The notes under the pieces: generated by a model
Database searches by the model: none
Told to the model about the DNA's origin: nothing
Seen by the model: the letters and a program-made list of their open reading frames with translations, nothing else
Translations under genes and position numbers: made by a program
Shown here: piece after piece, positions 1 through 5,150 of the stretch
Layout of the letters: each line of letters begins with the position of its first letter
Position numbering within the stretch: position 1 is the stretch's first letter
Assembly (NCBI GenBank): GCA_964601265.1
Contig: CAZRMT010000059.1
Location: 1 to 5,893, forward strand
DNA from: UBA4675 sp964601265
GTDB taxonomy: Bacteria; Bacillota; Clostridia; Christensenellales; Borkfalkiaceae
DNA: 5,893 nucleotides
Direction: 5' to 3'

Positions 1-809
1 TTGTCGGGGTGAAGCGTTCTTCCCGTACCGCCACCGGAAGCAACGGAGAAGTATTTTCTTCCGTTTTCGTTACACCATTTTTTATAGGTGCCTGCAACGG
101 GGTGTTGGAAACGGGTAGGATTGGTAGAGTTTCCCGTGATAGAAACTCCTACGTTTTCCATTTTCATAATAGCAACGCCCTCGGGAACGTTGTCTGCGCC
201 GTAACATTTAACTTTTGCTCTGGGACCGTCGGAATAAGCTTTTTCGTAAACTACTTTAACTTCTTCCGTGTAGGGGTCGAATTCCGTTTCAACGTAAGTA
301 AATCCGTTAATTCTGGAAATTATCATAGCGGCGTCTTTTCCGAGACCGTTCAAGATAACTCTTAAATCTTTACCGCGAACTTTGTTTGCGTTTAAAGCGA
401 TAGAGATAGCGCCTTCCGCAGCGGCGAAAGATTCGTGTCCCGCCAAGAAGCAGAAGCAGTCGGTAGCGTCGTCAAGAAGCATAGAAGCAAGGTTTCCGTG
501 TCCGAGACCCACTTTTCTGTTTTCGGCAACGGAGCCGGGGATACAGAAAGCTTGTAAACCCTCTCCTATAGCGGCGGCTGCGTCTTTTGCTTTTACACAA
601 CCTTTTTTAATAGCGATTGCGGCGCCTACCGTGTAAGCCCAAACGGCGTTTTCAAAACATATAGGCTGGGTTCCGCGAACGATTTTGTCGCAATCAACGC
701 CTTTTTCAAGACAGATATCTTTACATTCTTCGATTGATTTAATACCGTATTGAGCCAAAACGGAATTTATTTTATCAACTCTTCTTTCATAGGATTCAAA
801 TAATGCCAT
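1..809 (-). CDS. GGGtGRT family protein, C-terminus cut off by the window edge
   Basis: The gene reads leftward from an ATG at 809-807 and stays open to the window edge, giving 269 codons. The family is recognised from its name-giving motif Gly-Gly-Gly-Thr-Gly-Arg-Thr at residues 259-265 (bases 15-35) and from the overall sequence beginning MALFESYERRVDKIN. From memory full members run to roughly 330 residues, so some tens of residues are probably missing. No signal peptide or membrane segment is visible, so it should be cytoplasmic. It holds ten cysteines (29, 33, 40, 51, 71, 89, 118, 120, 202, 246), including a C-x3-C-x6-C cluster near the N-terminus and a C-x-C at 118-120. That many would suit redox or metal chemistry, but this is inference. 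The biochemical function is unknown to me. It follows the NifU/IscU-like gene by 14 bases and is almost certainly cotranscribed and translationally coupled with it. Confidence 0.9.
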   Translation of the reverse strand, partial: MALFESYERRVDKINSVLAQYGIKSIEECKDICLEKGVDCDKIVRGTQPICFENAVWAYTVGAAIAIKKGCVKAKDAAAAIGEGLQAFCIPGSVAENRKVGLGHGNLASMLLDDATDCFCFLAGHESFAAAEGAISIALNANKVRGKDLRVILNGLGKDAAMIISRINGFTYVETEFDPYTEEVKVVYEKAYSDGPRAKVKCYGADNVPEGVAIMKMENVGVSITGNSTNPTRFQHPVAGTYKKWCNENGRKYFSVASGGGTGRTLHPD

Positions 810-817
810 TTTCTTTT

Positions 818-825
818 CCTCCCTT
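818..825 (-). promoter_or_regulatory. Ribosome binding site of the GGGtGRT gene, overlapping the upstream stop
   Basis: Read on the minus strand, AAGGGAGG lies 8 bases before the ATG at 809. Its first two bases are the last two of the upstream gene's TAA stop (826-824). A terminating ribosome would therefore sit on the next gene's Shine-Dalgarno, which suggests coupled synthesis of the two proteins. The site also fixes the start codon choice for the downstream gene. Confidence 0.8.
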
Positions 826-1516
826 ACTCTTTTCTAGGATCGATATACTTATAAGCGTTATCGAATCTGCCATAATGTCCCATAGCTTTTTTATAAGCTT
901 CGTCGGGGGTAAGACCTTTTTTGATGAAATCGGTCATTTTGCCGAGAGAAACGAACTCGTAACCGATAACTTGCATATCGCTGTCGAGTGCAAGTCTGGT
1001 AACGTAACCTTCTGCCATTTCAAGGTATCTAACGCCTTTAAGTTTGGTGCCGTACATAGTACCTACTTGCGAACGTAAACCTTTACCCAAGTCTTCTAAT
1101 CCCGCGCCGACGGTTAAGCCGTCGTCGGAGAAAGCGGATTGGCTTCTTCCGTAAACGATTTGTAAAAAGAGTTCTCTCATAGCGGTATTGATAGCGTCGC
1201 ATACGAGGTCGGTATTCAAAGCTTCCAAAATGGTTTTGCCGGGAAGAATTTCCGCAGCCATAGCCGCAGAGTGAGTCATACCTGAACAACCTATGGTTTC
1301 AACCAAGGCTTCTTCGATGATACCTTTCTTTACGTTAAGCGATAATTTACAAGCTCCCTGTTGGGGTGCGCACCAACCGATGCCGTGCGTAAATCCGCTA
1401 ATGTCGGTAATTTCTTTTGCACATACCCATTTTCCTTCTTCGGGAATGGGAGCGGGATTGTGTTTAGGTCCCTTTGCAATGCATACCATGTTTTCAACTT
1501 CGCTGGAATATTGCAT
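824..1516 (-). CDS. NifU/IscU N-domain-like 'iron-sulfur cluster assembly scaffold' protein, partner of GGGtGRT
   Basis: This 230-residue protein resembles the IscU/NifU N-terminal fold. Residues 1-10 recall the IscU start, and residues 65-100 (GIIEEALVETIGCSG followed by LPGKTILEAL) match the IscU stretch around its second cluster cysteine. It is about 100 residues longer than IscU, with an extra C-terminal part of unknown role. Only Cys77 aligns with a canonical ligand. The first-cysteine region reads PQQGACKL instead of the usual P-A-C-G-D, and the region matching IscU's H-C near the third ligand reads SQSAFSDDGL without cysteine. Other cysteines are at 12, 32, 49, 56 and 106. Classical scaffold function is therefore doubtful; Fe-S or other metal handling is an inference. 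The start is supported by a GGAGG site (1524-1528) 7 bases upstream. It is the first gene of the operon with the GGGtGRT gene, and that pairing recurs in anaerobes as far as I recall. Confidence 0.85.
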   Translation of the reverse strand: MQYSSEVENMVCIAKGPKHNPAPIPEEGKWVCAKEITDISGFTHGIGWCAPQQGACKLSLNVKKGIIEEALVETIGCSGMTHSAAMAAEILPGKTILEALNTDLVCDAINTAMRELFLQIVYGRSQSAFSDDGLTVGAGLEDLGKGLRSQVGTMYGTKLKGVRYLEMAEGYVTRLALDSDMQVIGYEFVSLGKMTDFIKKGLTPDEAYKKAMGHYGRFDNAYKYIDPRKE

Positions 1517-1552
1517 TTTTAATCCTCCAAAATATTTTCAAGTGTTTTTAGC

Positions 1553-1567
1553 GGGCGGTTTTCGCCC
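1553..1567 (-). other. Short GC hairpin at the predicted 5' end of the scaffold/GGGtGRT mRNA
   Basis: On the minus strand GGGCG and CGCCC form a 5-bp all-GC stem around the loop AAAAC. It begins about 3 nucleotides after the transcription start inferred from the -10 box, so the mRNA would begin with a stem-loop. This position suits an RNA-stabilising 5' hairpin. On the plus strand the same stem is followed by TTTTATTT and looks like a small terminator, but no plus-strand gene precedes it. Confidence 0.45.
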
Positions 1568-1576
1568 TTTTATTTG

Positions 1577-1605
1577 ATTATATCATAAATAATTTTATTT
1601 TACAA
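1577..1605 (-). promoter_or_regulatory. Sigma-A-type promoter for the scaffold/GGGtGRT operon
   Basis: On the minus strand, TTGTAA (1605-1600) and a perfect TATAAT (1582-1577) are separated by 17 bases. The -10 box is preceded by TG plus one base (TGATATAAT), an extended -10. The inferred start of transcription is near 1570, leaving a leader of about 54 nucleotides. The promoter is back to back with that of tyrS; the two -35 boxes are about 20 bases apart. Confidence 0.75.
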
Positions 1606-1624
1606 ATATTTTTCAAAAAGTTAT

Positions 1625-1653
1625 TTGCATAAATGATATAAAAATGCTAGAAT
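1625..1653 (+). promoter_or_regulatory. Promoter for the tyrS-yigZ-recX operon
   Basis: TTGCAT (1625-1630) and TAGAAT (1648-1653) are spaced by 17 bases, with TGC directly before the -10 giving an extended -10. Transcription would start near 1660 and leave a leader of only about 35 nucleotides. An alternative TGATATAAA -10 at 1634-1642 lacks a good -35 at the right distance, but it could act as a second, extended -10 promoter. Confidence 0.65.
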
Positions 1654-1694
1654 AGGTATATACGAAATAATATATTTGTTGAACGGAGCTTAAA

Positions 1695-2897
1695 ATGAAC
1701 GTTTTAGACACTTTAAAGGCAAGAGGATTTATCAAACAAACCATTTACGAAGAGGATTTATATAAACTTTTAGACGAAGAAAAAGTTTCTTTTTATATCG
1801 GGTTCGACCCGACTGCGGATTCGCTTCATATCGGACACTATATTCCGATTATGATGATGGCGCATATGCAACGCGCGGGGCATAGACCCATTGCGCTATT
1901 CGGCGGAGGAACGGGTATGATAGGCGACCCCTCGGGAAGAACGGATATGCGTAAAATGTTAACGAAAGAACAAATAGATTTCAATATTTCCAAATTCAAA
2001 GAACAAATGTCGAGGTTTATTACTTTCGAGGGCGAAAACGGAGCGATAATGGCTAACAACGCCGATTGGCTTGCAAACCTTAACTATATCGACTTTTTAA
2101 GAGATATAGGCGCTTATTTTTCGGTAAACAAAATGCTTACCGCGGAGTGCTATAAGCAAAGACTTGAAAAGGGGCTTACCTTTTTAGAGTTTAACTATAT
2201 GCTTATGCAAGGCTACGACTTTTTATATTTAAATAAGCATTACGGGGCAAAGTTGGAACTTGGAGGTGACGACCAATGGTCTAATATGCTCGCGGGCGTT
2301 GACCTTATAAGAAGAAAAGAGGGTAAAGACGCTTTTTGCGCTACTTGTACGCTTTTGTTGAACAGCGAAGGCAAAAAAATGGGCAAAACCGCCAAAGGCG
2401 CGTTATGGCTCGACGAAAACAAGTGTTCGCCTTACGACTTCTTCCAATATTTCAGAAACGTAGAGGATTGCAAAGTCGCAGAGTGTATGAAACTTTTAAC
2501 CTTTATGGATTTAGAGGAAATTGCGGATTTAACCGCCGAGGGCAAAGATATAAACAAAGCGAAAGAAAGACTTGCCTACGAGGTTACGGCGCTCGTTCAC
2601 GGCAAGGAAAAGGCGGATAAGGTTTTAACGCAGGTAAGAGGGGCGTTTTCGGGAGATATTTCCGCTATGCCCAAGCTTGAAACCGAGGCGACCAAAGACG
2701 TGCCCGAATTACTCGTGAGAGCGGGTTTTGCCAAATCCAAGGGAGAGGGCAGACGTTTAATCGACGGCGGAGGAGTTTTGATTAACGATACGAAACTTGC
2801 TAGCGGACAGTTGGAGCTTCCCGAAGAGGCGTTTGAAAAGGGCGATTTCGTATTGCATAAAGGCAAAAAAGCACACGTAAGGGTTATTTTTTCCTAA
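1695..2897 (+). CDS. tyrS: Tyrosyl-tRNA synthetase
   Basis: This class I aminoacyl-tRNA synthetase joins tyrosine to tRNA(Tyr) in the cytoplasm using ATP. The 400-residue length is close to that of bacterial TyrRS (about 420). The HIGH signature is His45-Ile-Gly-His48 in ADSLHIGHY, and the KMSKS-equivalent loop is KMGKT at 228-232. The tyrosine pocket is complete by comparison with the Bacillus enzyme: Tyr34, Asp78, Tyr168, Gln172, Asp175, and GGDDQW at 190-195 with Gln194. An S4 RNA-binding domain (about 338-400, containing GRRLIDGGGVLIND) closes the protein. The start is supported by CGGAG (1684-1688) 6 bases upstream. The gene leads an operon with yigZ and recX; its TAA shares one base with the yigZ ATG. 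No T-box precedes it, unlike many Firmicute tyrS genes. Confidence 0.97.
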   Translation: MNVLDTLKARGFIKQTIYEEDLYKLLDEEKVSFYIGFDPTADSLHIGHYIPIMMMAHMQRAGHRPIALFGGGTGMIGDPSGRTDMRKMLTKEQIDFNISKFKEQMSRFITFEGENGAIMANNADWLANLNYIDFLRDIGAYFSVNKMLTAECYKQRLEKGLTFLEFNYMLMQGYDFLYLNKHYGAKLELGGDDQWSNMLAGVDLIRRKEGKDAFCATCTLLLNSEGKKMGKTAKGALWLDENKCSPYDFFQYFRNVEDCKVAECMKLLTFMDLEEIADLTAEGKDINKAKERLAYEVTALVHGKEKADKVLTQVRGAFSGDISAMPKLETEATKDVPELLVRAGFAKSKGEGRRLIDGGGVLINDTKLASGQLELPEEAFEKGDFVLHKGKKAHVRVIFS

Positions 2898-3502
2898 TGG
2901 AATATTTCACGATAAAAAATAACGGCAGTAGCGAAAAGACGATAGAAAAATCGGTATTCATCTGTTCTTGCAAAAGAGTGGAAACGCAAGAAGAGGCAAG
3001 GGAATTTATAAATTCGATAAAGAAAAAATATTCCGACGCAACGCATAACTGCCACGCATATAAACTTAAAGACGGAAGCGTAAAGTTTTCCGACGACGGC
3101 GAGCCGAGCGGTACGGCGGGCTCGCCCATTTTATCGGCGATAGAAAGCGAAAATCTCGTGGACACGGTTGCGGTGGTAACGAGATATTTCGGCGGAATAA
3201 AGCTCGGTACGGGCGGACTTACAAGGGCTTATTTTTCCACAGCCAAACAGTGTTTGAACGTTTGCGGTAAGGCGAAAATAGTGTTGTGCGACGAATATCG
3301 TATTATTCTTTCTTACGAAGAATTTTCCGTACTTTCCGCTTTTTTTAAAGAGGTCAGCGTTTTAAGTAAAGAGTATTCGGACTGCGTAAGCGTGGTTTTT
3401 GCCGTTGAAAAAGGAGTAGACGTTATAGCAAAAATAAGCAATATAATAAACAAAAAGCCGTCTATAAGTTTGTTAAAGGAGAGTTTTGTCGAACTACAAT
3501 GA
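2897..3502 (+). CDS. yigZ: YigZ/IMPACT family protein (UPF0029 plus DUF1949 domains)
   Basis: This cytoplasmic protein of 201 residues has the usual family length. The N-terminal UPF0029/IMPACT domain (about 17-122) carries both hallmark stretches: FSDDGEPSGTAGSP at 64-77 and TRYFGGIKLGTGGLTRAY at 95-112. A weaker C-terminal part (about 133-195) fits DUF1949, a ferredoxin-like fold proposed to bind nucleic acid. Eukaryotic IMPACT regulates the eIF2 kinase GCN2; the role of the bacterial members is not established, and a link to translation or RNA is inference. The start overlaps the tyrS stop in TAATG. Only a poor AAGGG lies 13 bases upstream, so translation probably depends on ribosomes finishing tyrS. 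The stop overlaps the recX start by 4 bases (ATGA). Confidence 0.93.
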   Translation: MEYFTIKNNGSSEKTIEKSVFICSCKRVETQEEAREFINSIKKKYSDATHNCHAYKLKDGSVKFSDDGEPSGTAGSPILSAIESENLVDTVAVVTRYFGGIKLGTGGLTRAYFSTAKQCLNVCGKAKIVLCDEYRIILSYEEFSVLSAFFKEVSVLSKEYSDCVSVVFAVEKGVDVIAKISNIINKKPSISLLKESFVELQ

Positions 3503-4116
3503 AGACTATAACGCAAATTTCTATGCAAAAAAACAGCGGGAAGCATTGCAACGTTTATTTAGACGGGGCGTTTTATTGCGGATTAAGACTAGAAACCGTT
3601 GTGGAGCATAGGTTGAAAGTCGGCGACGAAATCGACGAAAAAACACTTGACGAAATACAAATTTCTTCCCTTTACACGCACGCGTTGGATAGGGCTATGG
3701 AATTGCTTTCAAGGTCTGTAAAAACCGAAAAGCAAGTCAGGGATTATCTTATTAAAAAGGGGTTTACGCAAAGCTTAATAGATAAGGTAACGGAAAAACT
3801 GAAAGAGTACCGTTTTATCAACGACGAACTTTATGCGGAAAACTACGCCGAGTGTTATTCGGACAAAAAGGGAAAGTATTTAATTTCGAGAGAGTTGAAA
3901 CAAAAGGGGATAAGCGAAGAGGTTATAAAAGAGGCGTTAAGCGATATAAAAGATAACGAAGAAACGGCTTTTTTGCTTGCGGAAAAGTTTTTAAAGGGTA
4001 AAGAGAAAAATCCGAAAAATTTATCCGCTTGTTACAGAAAATTACTTTCCAAGGGGTTCGGGTACGACACTTGTAGCGAAGTAATGGAAAAAATTAAATC
4101 GAGTGAGGACGACTAG
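3499..4116 (+). CDS. recX: RecX, regulator of RecA
   Basis: RecX binds RecA filaments and modulates recombination and the SOS response; its effect varies between species. The 205-residue protein shows the family's repeated three-helix modules. The first is at about 61-120, from ALDRAMELLSRSVKTEKQVR to YRFINDELYAENY, and is the most diagnostic stretch. The second is at about 125-148 (KGKYLISRELKQKGISEEVI) and the third at about 171-200 (CYRKLLSKGFGYDT). An N-terminal extension of about 55 residues is usual in Firmicute RecX. It starts in an ATGA overlap with the yigZ stop. An AGGAG lies 17 bases upstream (3477-3481), farther than ideal, so coupling with yigZ is likely. No recA is in the window, and no clear LexA box was noticed upstream of the operon. 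Confidence 0.92.
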   Translation: MKTITQISMQKNSGKHCNVYLDGAFYCGLRLETVVEHRLKVGDEIDEKTLDEIQISSLYTHALDRAMELLSRSVKTEKQVRDYLIKKGFTQSLIDKVTEKLKEYRFINDELYAENYAECYSDKKGKYLISRELKQKGISEEVIKEALSDIKDNEETAFLLAEKFLKGKEKNPKNLSACYRKLLSKGFGYDTCSEVMEKIKSSEDD

Positions 4117-4120
4117 TTTT

Positions 4121-4140
4121 ATTTTATTTCATAAAATTTT
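4121..4140 (+). terminator. Possible weak terminator after recX
   Basis: ATTTTAT and ATAAAAT (4121-4127 and 4131-4137) can form a 7-bp, purely A-T stem with a 3-base loop, followed by TTT. It begins 5 bases after the recX stop, where a terminator would be expected, but a stem without G-C pairs would be weak. Some read-through into the ferredoxin gene is possible. Confidence 0.25.
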
Positions 4141-4159
4141 AAAAAAAGCCACATAACGC

Positions 4160-4188
4160 TTGAAAAAAACAAATATAAATGATATAAT
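4160..4188 (+). promoter_or_regulatory. Strong promoter for the ferredoxin gene
   Basis: TTGAAA (4160-4165) and a perfect TATAAT (4183-4188) are separated by exactly 17 bases. TGA directly before the -10 gives an extended -10 (TGATATAAT). This is the best promoter match in the window and suits a highly expressed electron carrier. The inferred transcription start is near 4195, leaving a leader of about 45 nucleotides. Confidence 0.8.
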
Positions 4189-4199
4189 AATCAAACATA

Positions 4200-4216
4200 T
4201 GGGTGTTATACGCCTA
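4200..4216 (+). other. Short hairpin at the predicted 5' end of the ferredoxin mRNA
   Basis: TGGGTG and CGCCTA pair into a 6-bp stem (four Watson-Crick and two G-U pairs) around a 5-base TTATA loop. It begins about 6 nucleotides after the inferred transcription start and ends 9 bases before the Shine-Dalgarno, so it would leave the ribosome binding site free. A role in mRNA stability is inference. Confidence 0.35.
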
Positions 4217-4239
4217 AAAAAAATCAGGAGGGAATTAAA

Positions 4240-4410
4240 ATGGCATACAAAATTACCGACGCTTGTATTTCTTGCGGAGCTTGTGCAGAAGCTTGTCCCG
4301 TTTCCGCTATTTCGGAAGGAGACGCTCAATACGTAATCGATGCTGAAACCTGCATTTCTTGCGGAGCTTGCGCATCTACTTGTCCCGTTTCCGCACCCGT
4401 TGAAGAGTAA
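4240..4410 (+). CDS. Clostridial-type 2[4Fe-4S] ferredoxin
   Basis: This 56-residue protein is a small, soluble, low-potential electron carrier for anaerobic redox enzymes such as pyruvate:ferredoxin oxidoreductase and hydrogenase. Two complete C-x2-C-x2-C-x3-C-P motifs supply the eight cluster ligands: Cys9, 12, 15, 19 and Cys38, 41, 44, 48. Length, the MAYKITDAC start and the SAPVEE end agree closely with the Clostridium pasteurianum ferredoxin as I remember it. The start is set by an excellent AGGAGGG (4226-4232) about 7-8 bases before the ATG. The gene has its own promoter and a strong terminator, so it is probably mostly monocistronic. Its two halves are still nearly identical in DNA, as described under the repeat entry. 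Physiological partners cannot be named from this window. Confidence 0.97.
   Translation: MAYKITDACISCGACAEACPVSAISEGDAQYVIDAETCISCGACASTCPVSAPVEE
4264..4395 (+). repeat. Internal duplicated cluster-binding segment of the ferredoxin gene
   Basis: Bases 4264-4308 (residues 9-23) and 4351-4395 (residues 38-52) encode the same segment CISCGACA-xx-CPVSA. 13 of 15 residues and 38 of 45 bases are identical by my hand count, offset by 87 bases (29 codons). This is the classic two-fold ferredoxin repeat. The high nucleotide identity suggests either strong codon constraint or homogenisation between the halves. Confidence 0.85.
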
Positions 4411-4426
4411 GGAAAGAGAAAAACAA

Positions 4427-4458
4427 AAGCCCGATTTAAAAGTCGGGCTTAATTTTTT
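4427..4458 (+). terminator. Rho-independent terminator of the ferredoxin gene
   Basis: AAGCCCGA (4427-4434) and TCGGGCTT (4443-4450) form a perfect 8-bp stem with an 8-base loop. AA and six T residues (4453-4458) follow. It begins 16 bases after the ferredoxin stop. The T-run ends 3 bases before the ATG of the next gene, so the terminator occupies the whole space where that gene's promoter and ribosome binding site would normally lie. Confidence 0.88.
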
Positions 4459-4461
4459 ATT

Positions 4462-5142
4462 ATGATAAACGAATTCGAAAGCGTAGAATCGCTACTTATT
4501 GACGATTATAAAATAATTCAAGACGAAAGGTTGTATAAATTTACTTCCGATTCGATAGTGTTATCCCGTTTTGCCGAGTGCAAAAAAGGCGATAGCGTGG
4601 CGGATATTTGTTCGGGTTGCGGAATAGTCGGTATACACTTTTACGCGTTAAATTCCGAACGGATAAAAGACGCAGTGTTGTTCGAATTGCAAGACGAGCT
4701 TGCCACTTTAAGTGAAAAAAGCATTGCGCTTAACGGCTTGCAAGACAAGTTTTCCGTTGAAAGAGGGAAAGTTCAAGAGAATTCAAAGCGTTTTAAGGAA
4801 AAGTTTTCTTTAATTTTATGCAATCCGCCGTACAAAAAGAGAAATAGCGGAGAGCAAAACTTAAAAAGGGAAATAGCCGTGTGCAGGCACGAAGTTGAAA
4901 TTACCGAGGCAGAAATATGTCTTTCGGCGTATGAAATGCTTAAGCGTGGCGGAAGATTTTGCATTTGTCAAAGGACGGAAAGATTGCCGGAACTCTTGCA
5001 AGATTTAACGAATTCGGGGCTAAATCCCTCTAAAATGCAACTTGTCGTTGCAAAAAACTCGTTAAAACCGTATTTAGTGTTGGTTGAGGCCGTTAAGGGC
5101 GTAAAAAAACCTTTTAAAGTTTTGCCCGATTATATAAATTAG
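4462..5142 (+). CDS. trmN6: tRNA1(Val) adenine-37 N6-methyltransferase (TrmN6/YfiC/YabB family)
   Basis: This SAM-dependent Rossmann-fold methyltransferase is predicted to methylate N6 of A37 in tRNA1(Val). The 226-residue length fits the family. Motif I is DICSGCGIVG (48-57), with cysteines at 50 and 53 where glycine, threonine or asparagine are more usual. Motif IV, NPPY (121-124), is typical of N6-adenine methyltransferases. The stretch CRHEVEITEAEI (141-152), GGRFCICQRTERL (163-175) and the YLVLVEAVKG end (204-213) are family hallmarks. No Shine-Dalgarno precedes the ATG, an in-frame stop at 4450-4452 rules out an upstream ATG, and the next plausible start would remove conserved sequence. 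It is followed 8 bases later by rsmI, as in the Bacillus yabB-yazA-rsmI cluster but without yazA. Exact substrate specificity is inferred from the family. Confidence 0.88.
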   Translation: MINEFESVESLLIDDYKIIQDERLYKFTSDSIVLSRFAECKKGDSVADICSGCGIVGIHFYALNSERIKDAVLFELQDELATLSEKSIALNGLQDKFSVERGKVQENSKRFKEKFSLILCNPPYKKRNSGEQNLKREIAVCRHEVEITEAEICLSAYEMLKRGGRFCICQRTERLPELLQDLTNSGLNPSKMQLVVAKNSLKPYLVLVEAVKGVKKPFKVLPDYIN

Positions 5143-5150
5143 GATTTATT

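Noticed and set aside
9..636. Plus-strand open frames opposite the GGGtGRT gene (9-365, 382-636)
   Set aside because: They lie antisense to a clearly recognised conserved gene, have no ribosome binding site of note, and give low-complexity translations without a family resemblance.
1553..1573. Plus-strand intrinsic terminator (GGGCG stem followed by TTTTATTT)
   Set aside because: No plus-strand gene lies upstream to be terminated, the stem is only 5 bp, and the same sequence is better explained as the 5' hairpin of the minus-strand transcript.
803..1577. Open frames overlapping the scaffold-like gene (803-1078 and 1293-1577 plus, 1083-1289 minus)
   Set aside because: They are shadows of the conserved gene at 824-1516; the minus-strand one is arginine-rich, as expected from a shifted reading of that gene.
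1660..1694. T-box riboswitch before tyrS
   Set aside because: The leader is too short and no T-box core sequence or terminator/antiterminator pair is present.
2884..3165. Minus-strand open frame opposite yigZ, and similar ones at 1838-2059, 2240-2422, 2597-2866, 3313-3546, 4773-4964 and 5279-5527
   Set aside because: All are antisense to genes with complete conserved motifs and show no independent coding evidence.
4129..4329. Minus-strand open frame across the ferredoxin promoter and gene start
   Set aside because: It covers a well-defined promoter, Shine-Dalgarno and the ferredoxin coding sequence on the other strand, and its product resembles no family I know.
4264..4395. The near-identical 45-base units as a CRISPR or mobile repeat
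   Set aside because: There are only two copies, both in frame and encoding the two known cluster-binding motifs of one ferredoxin.
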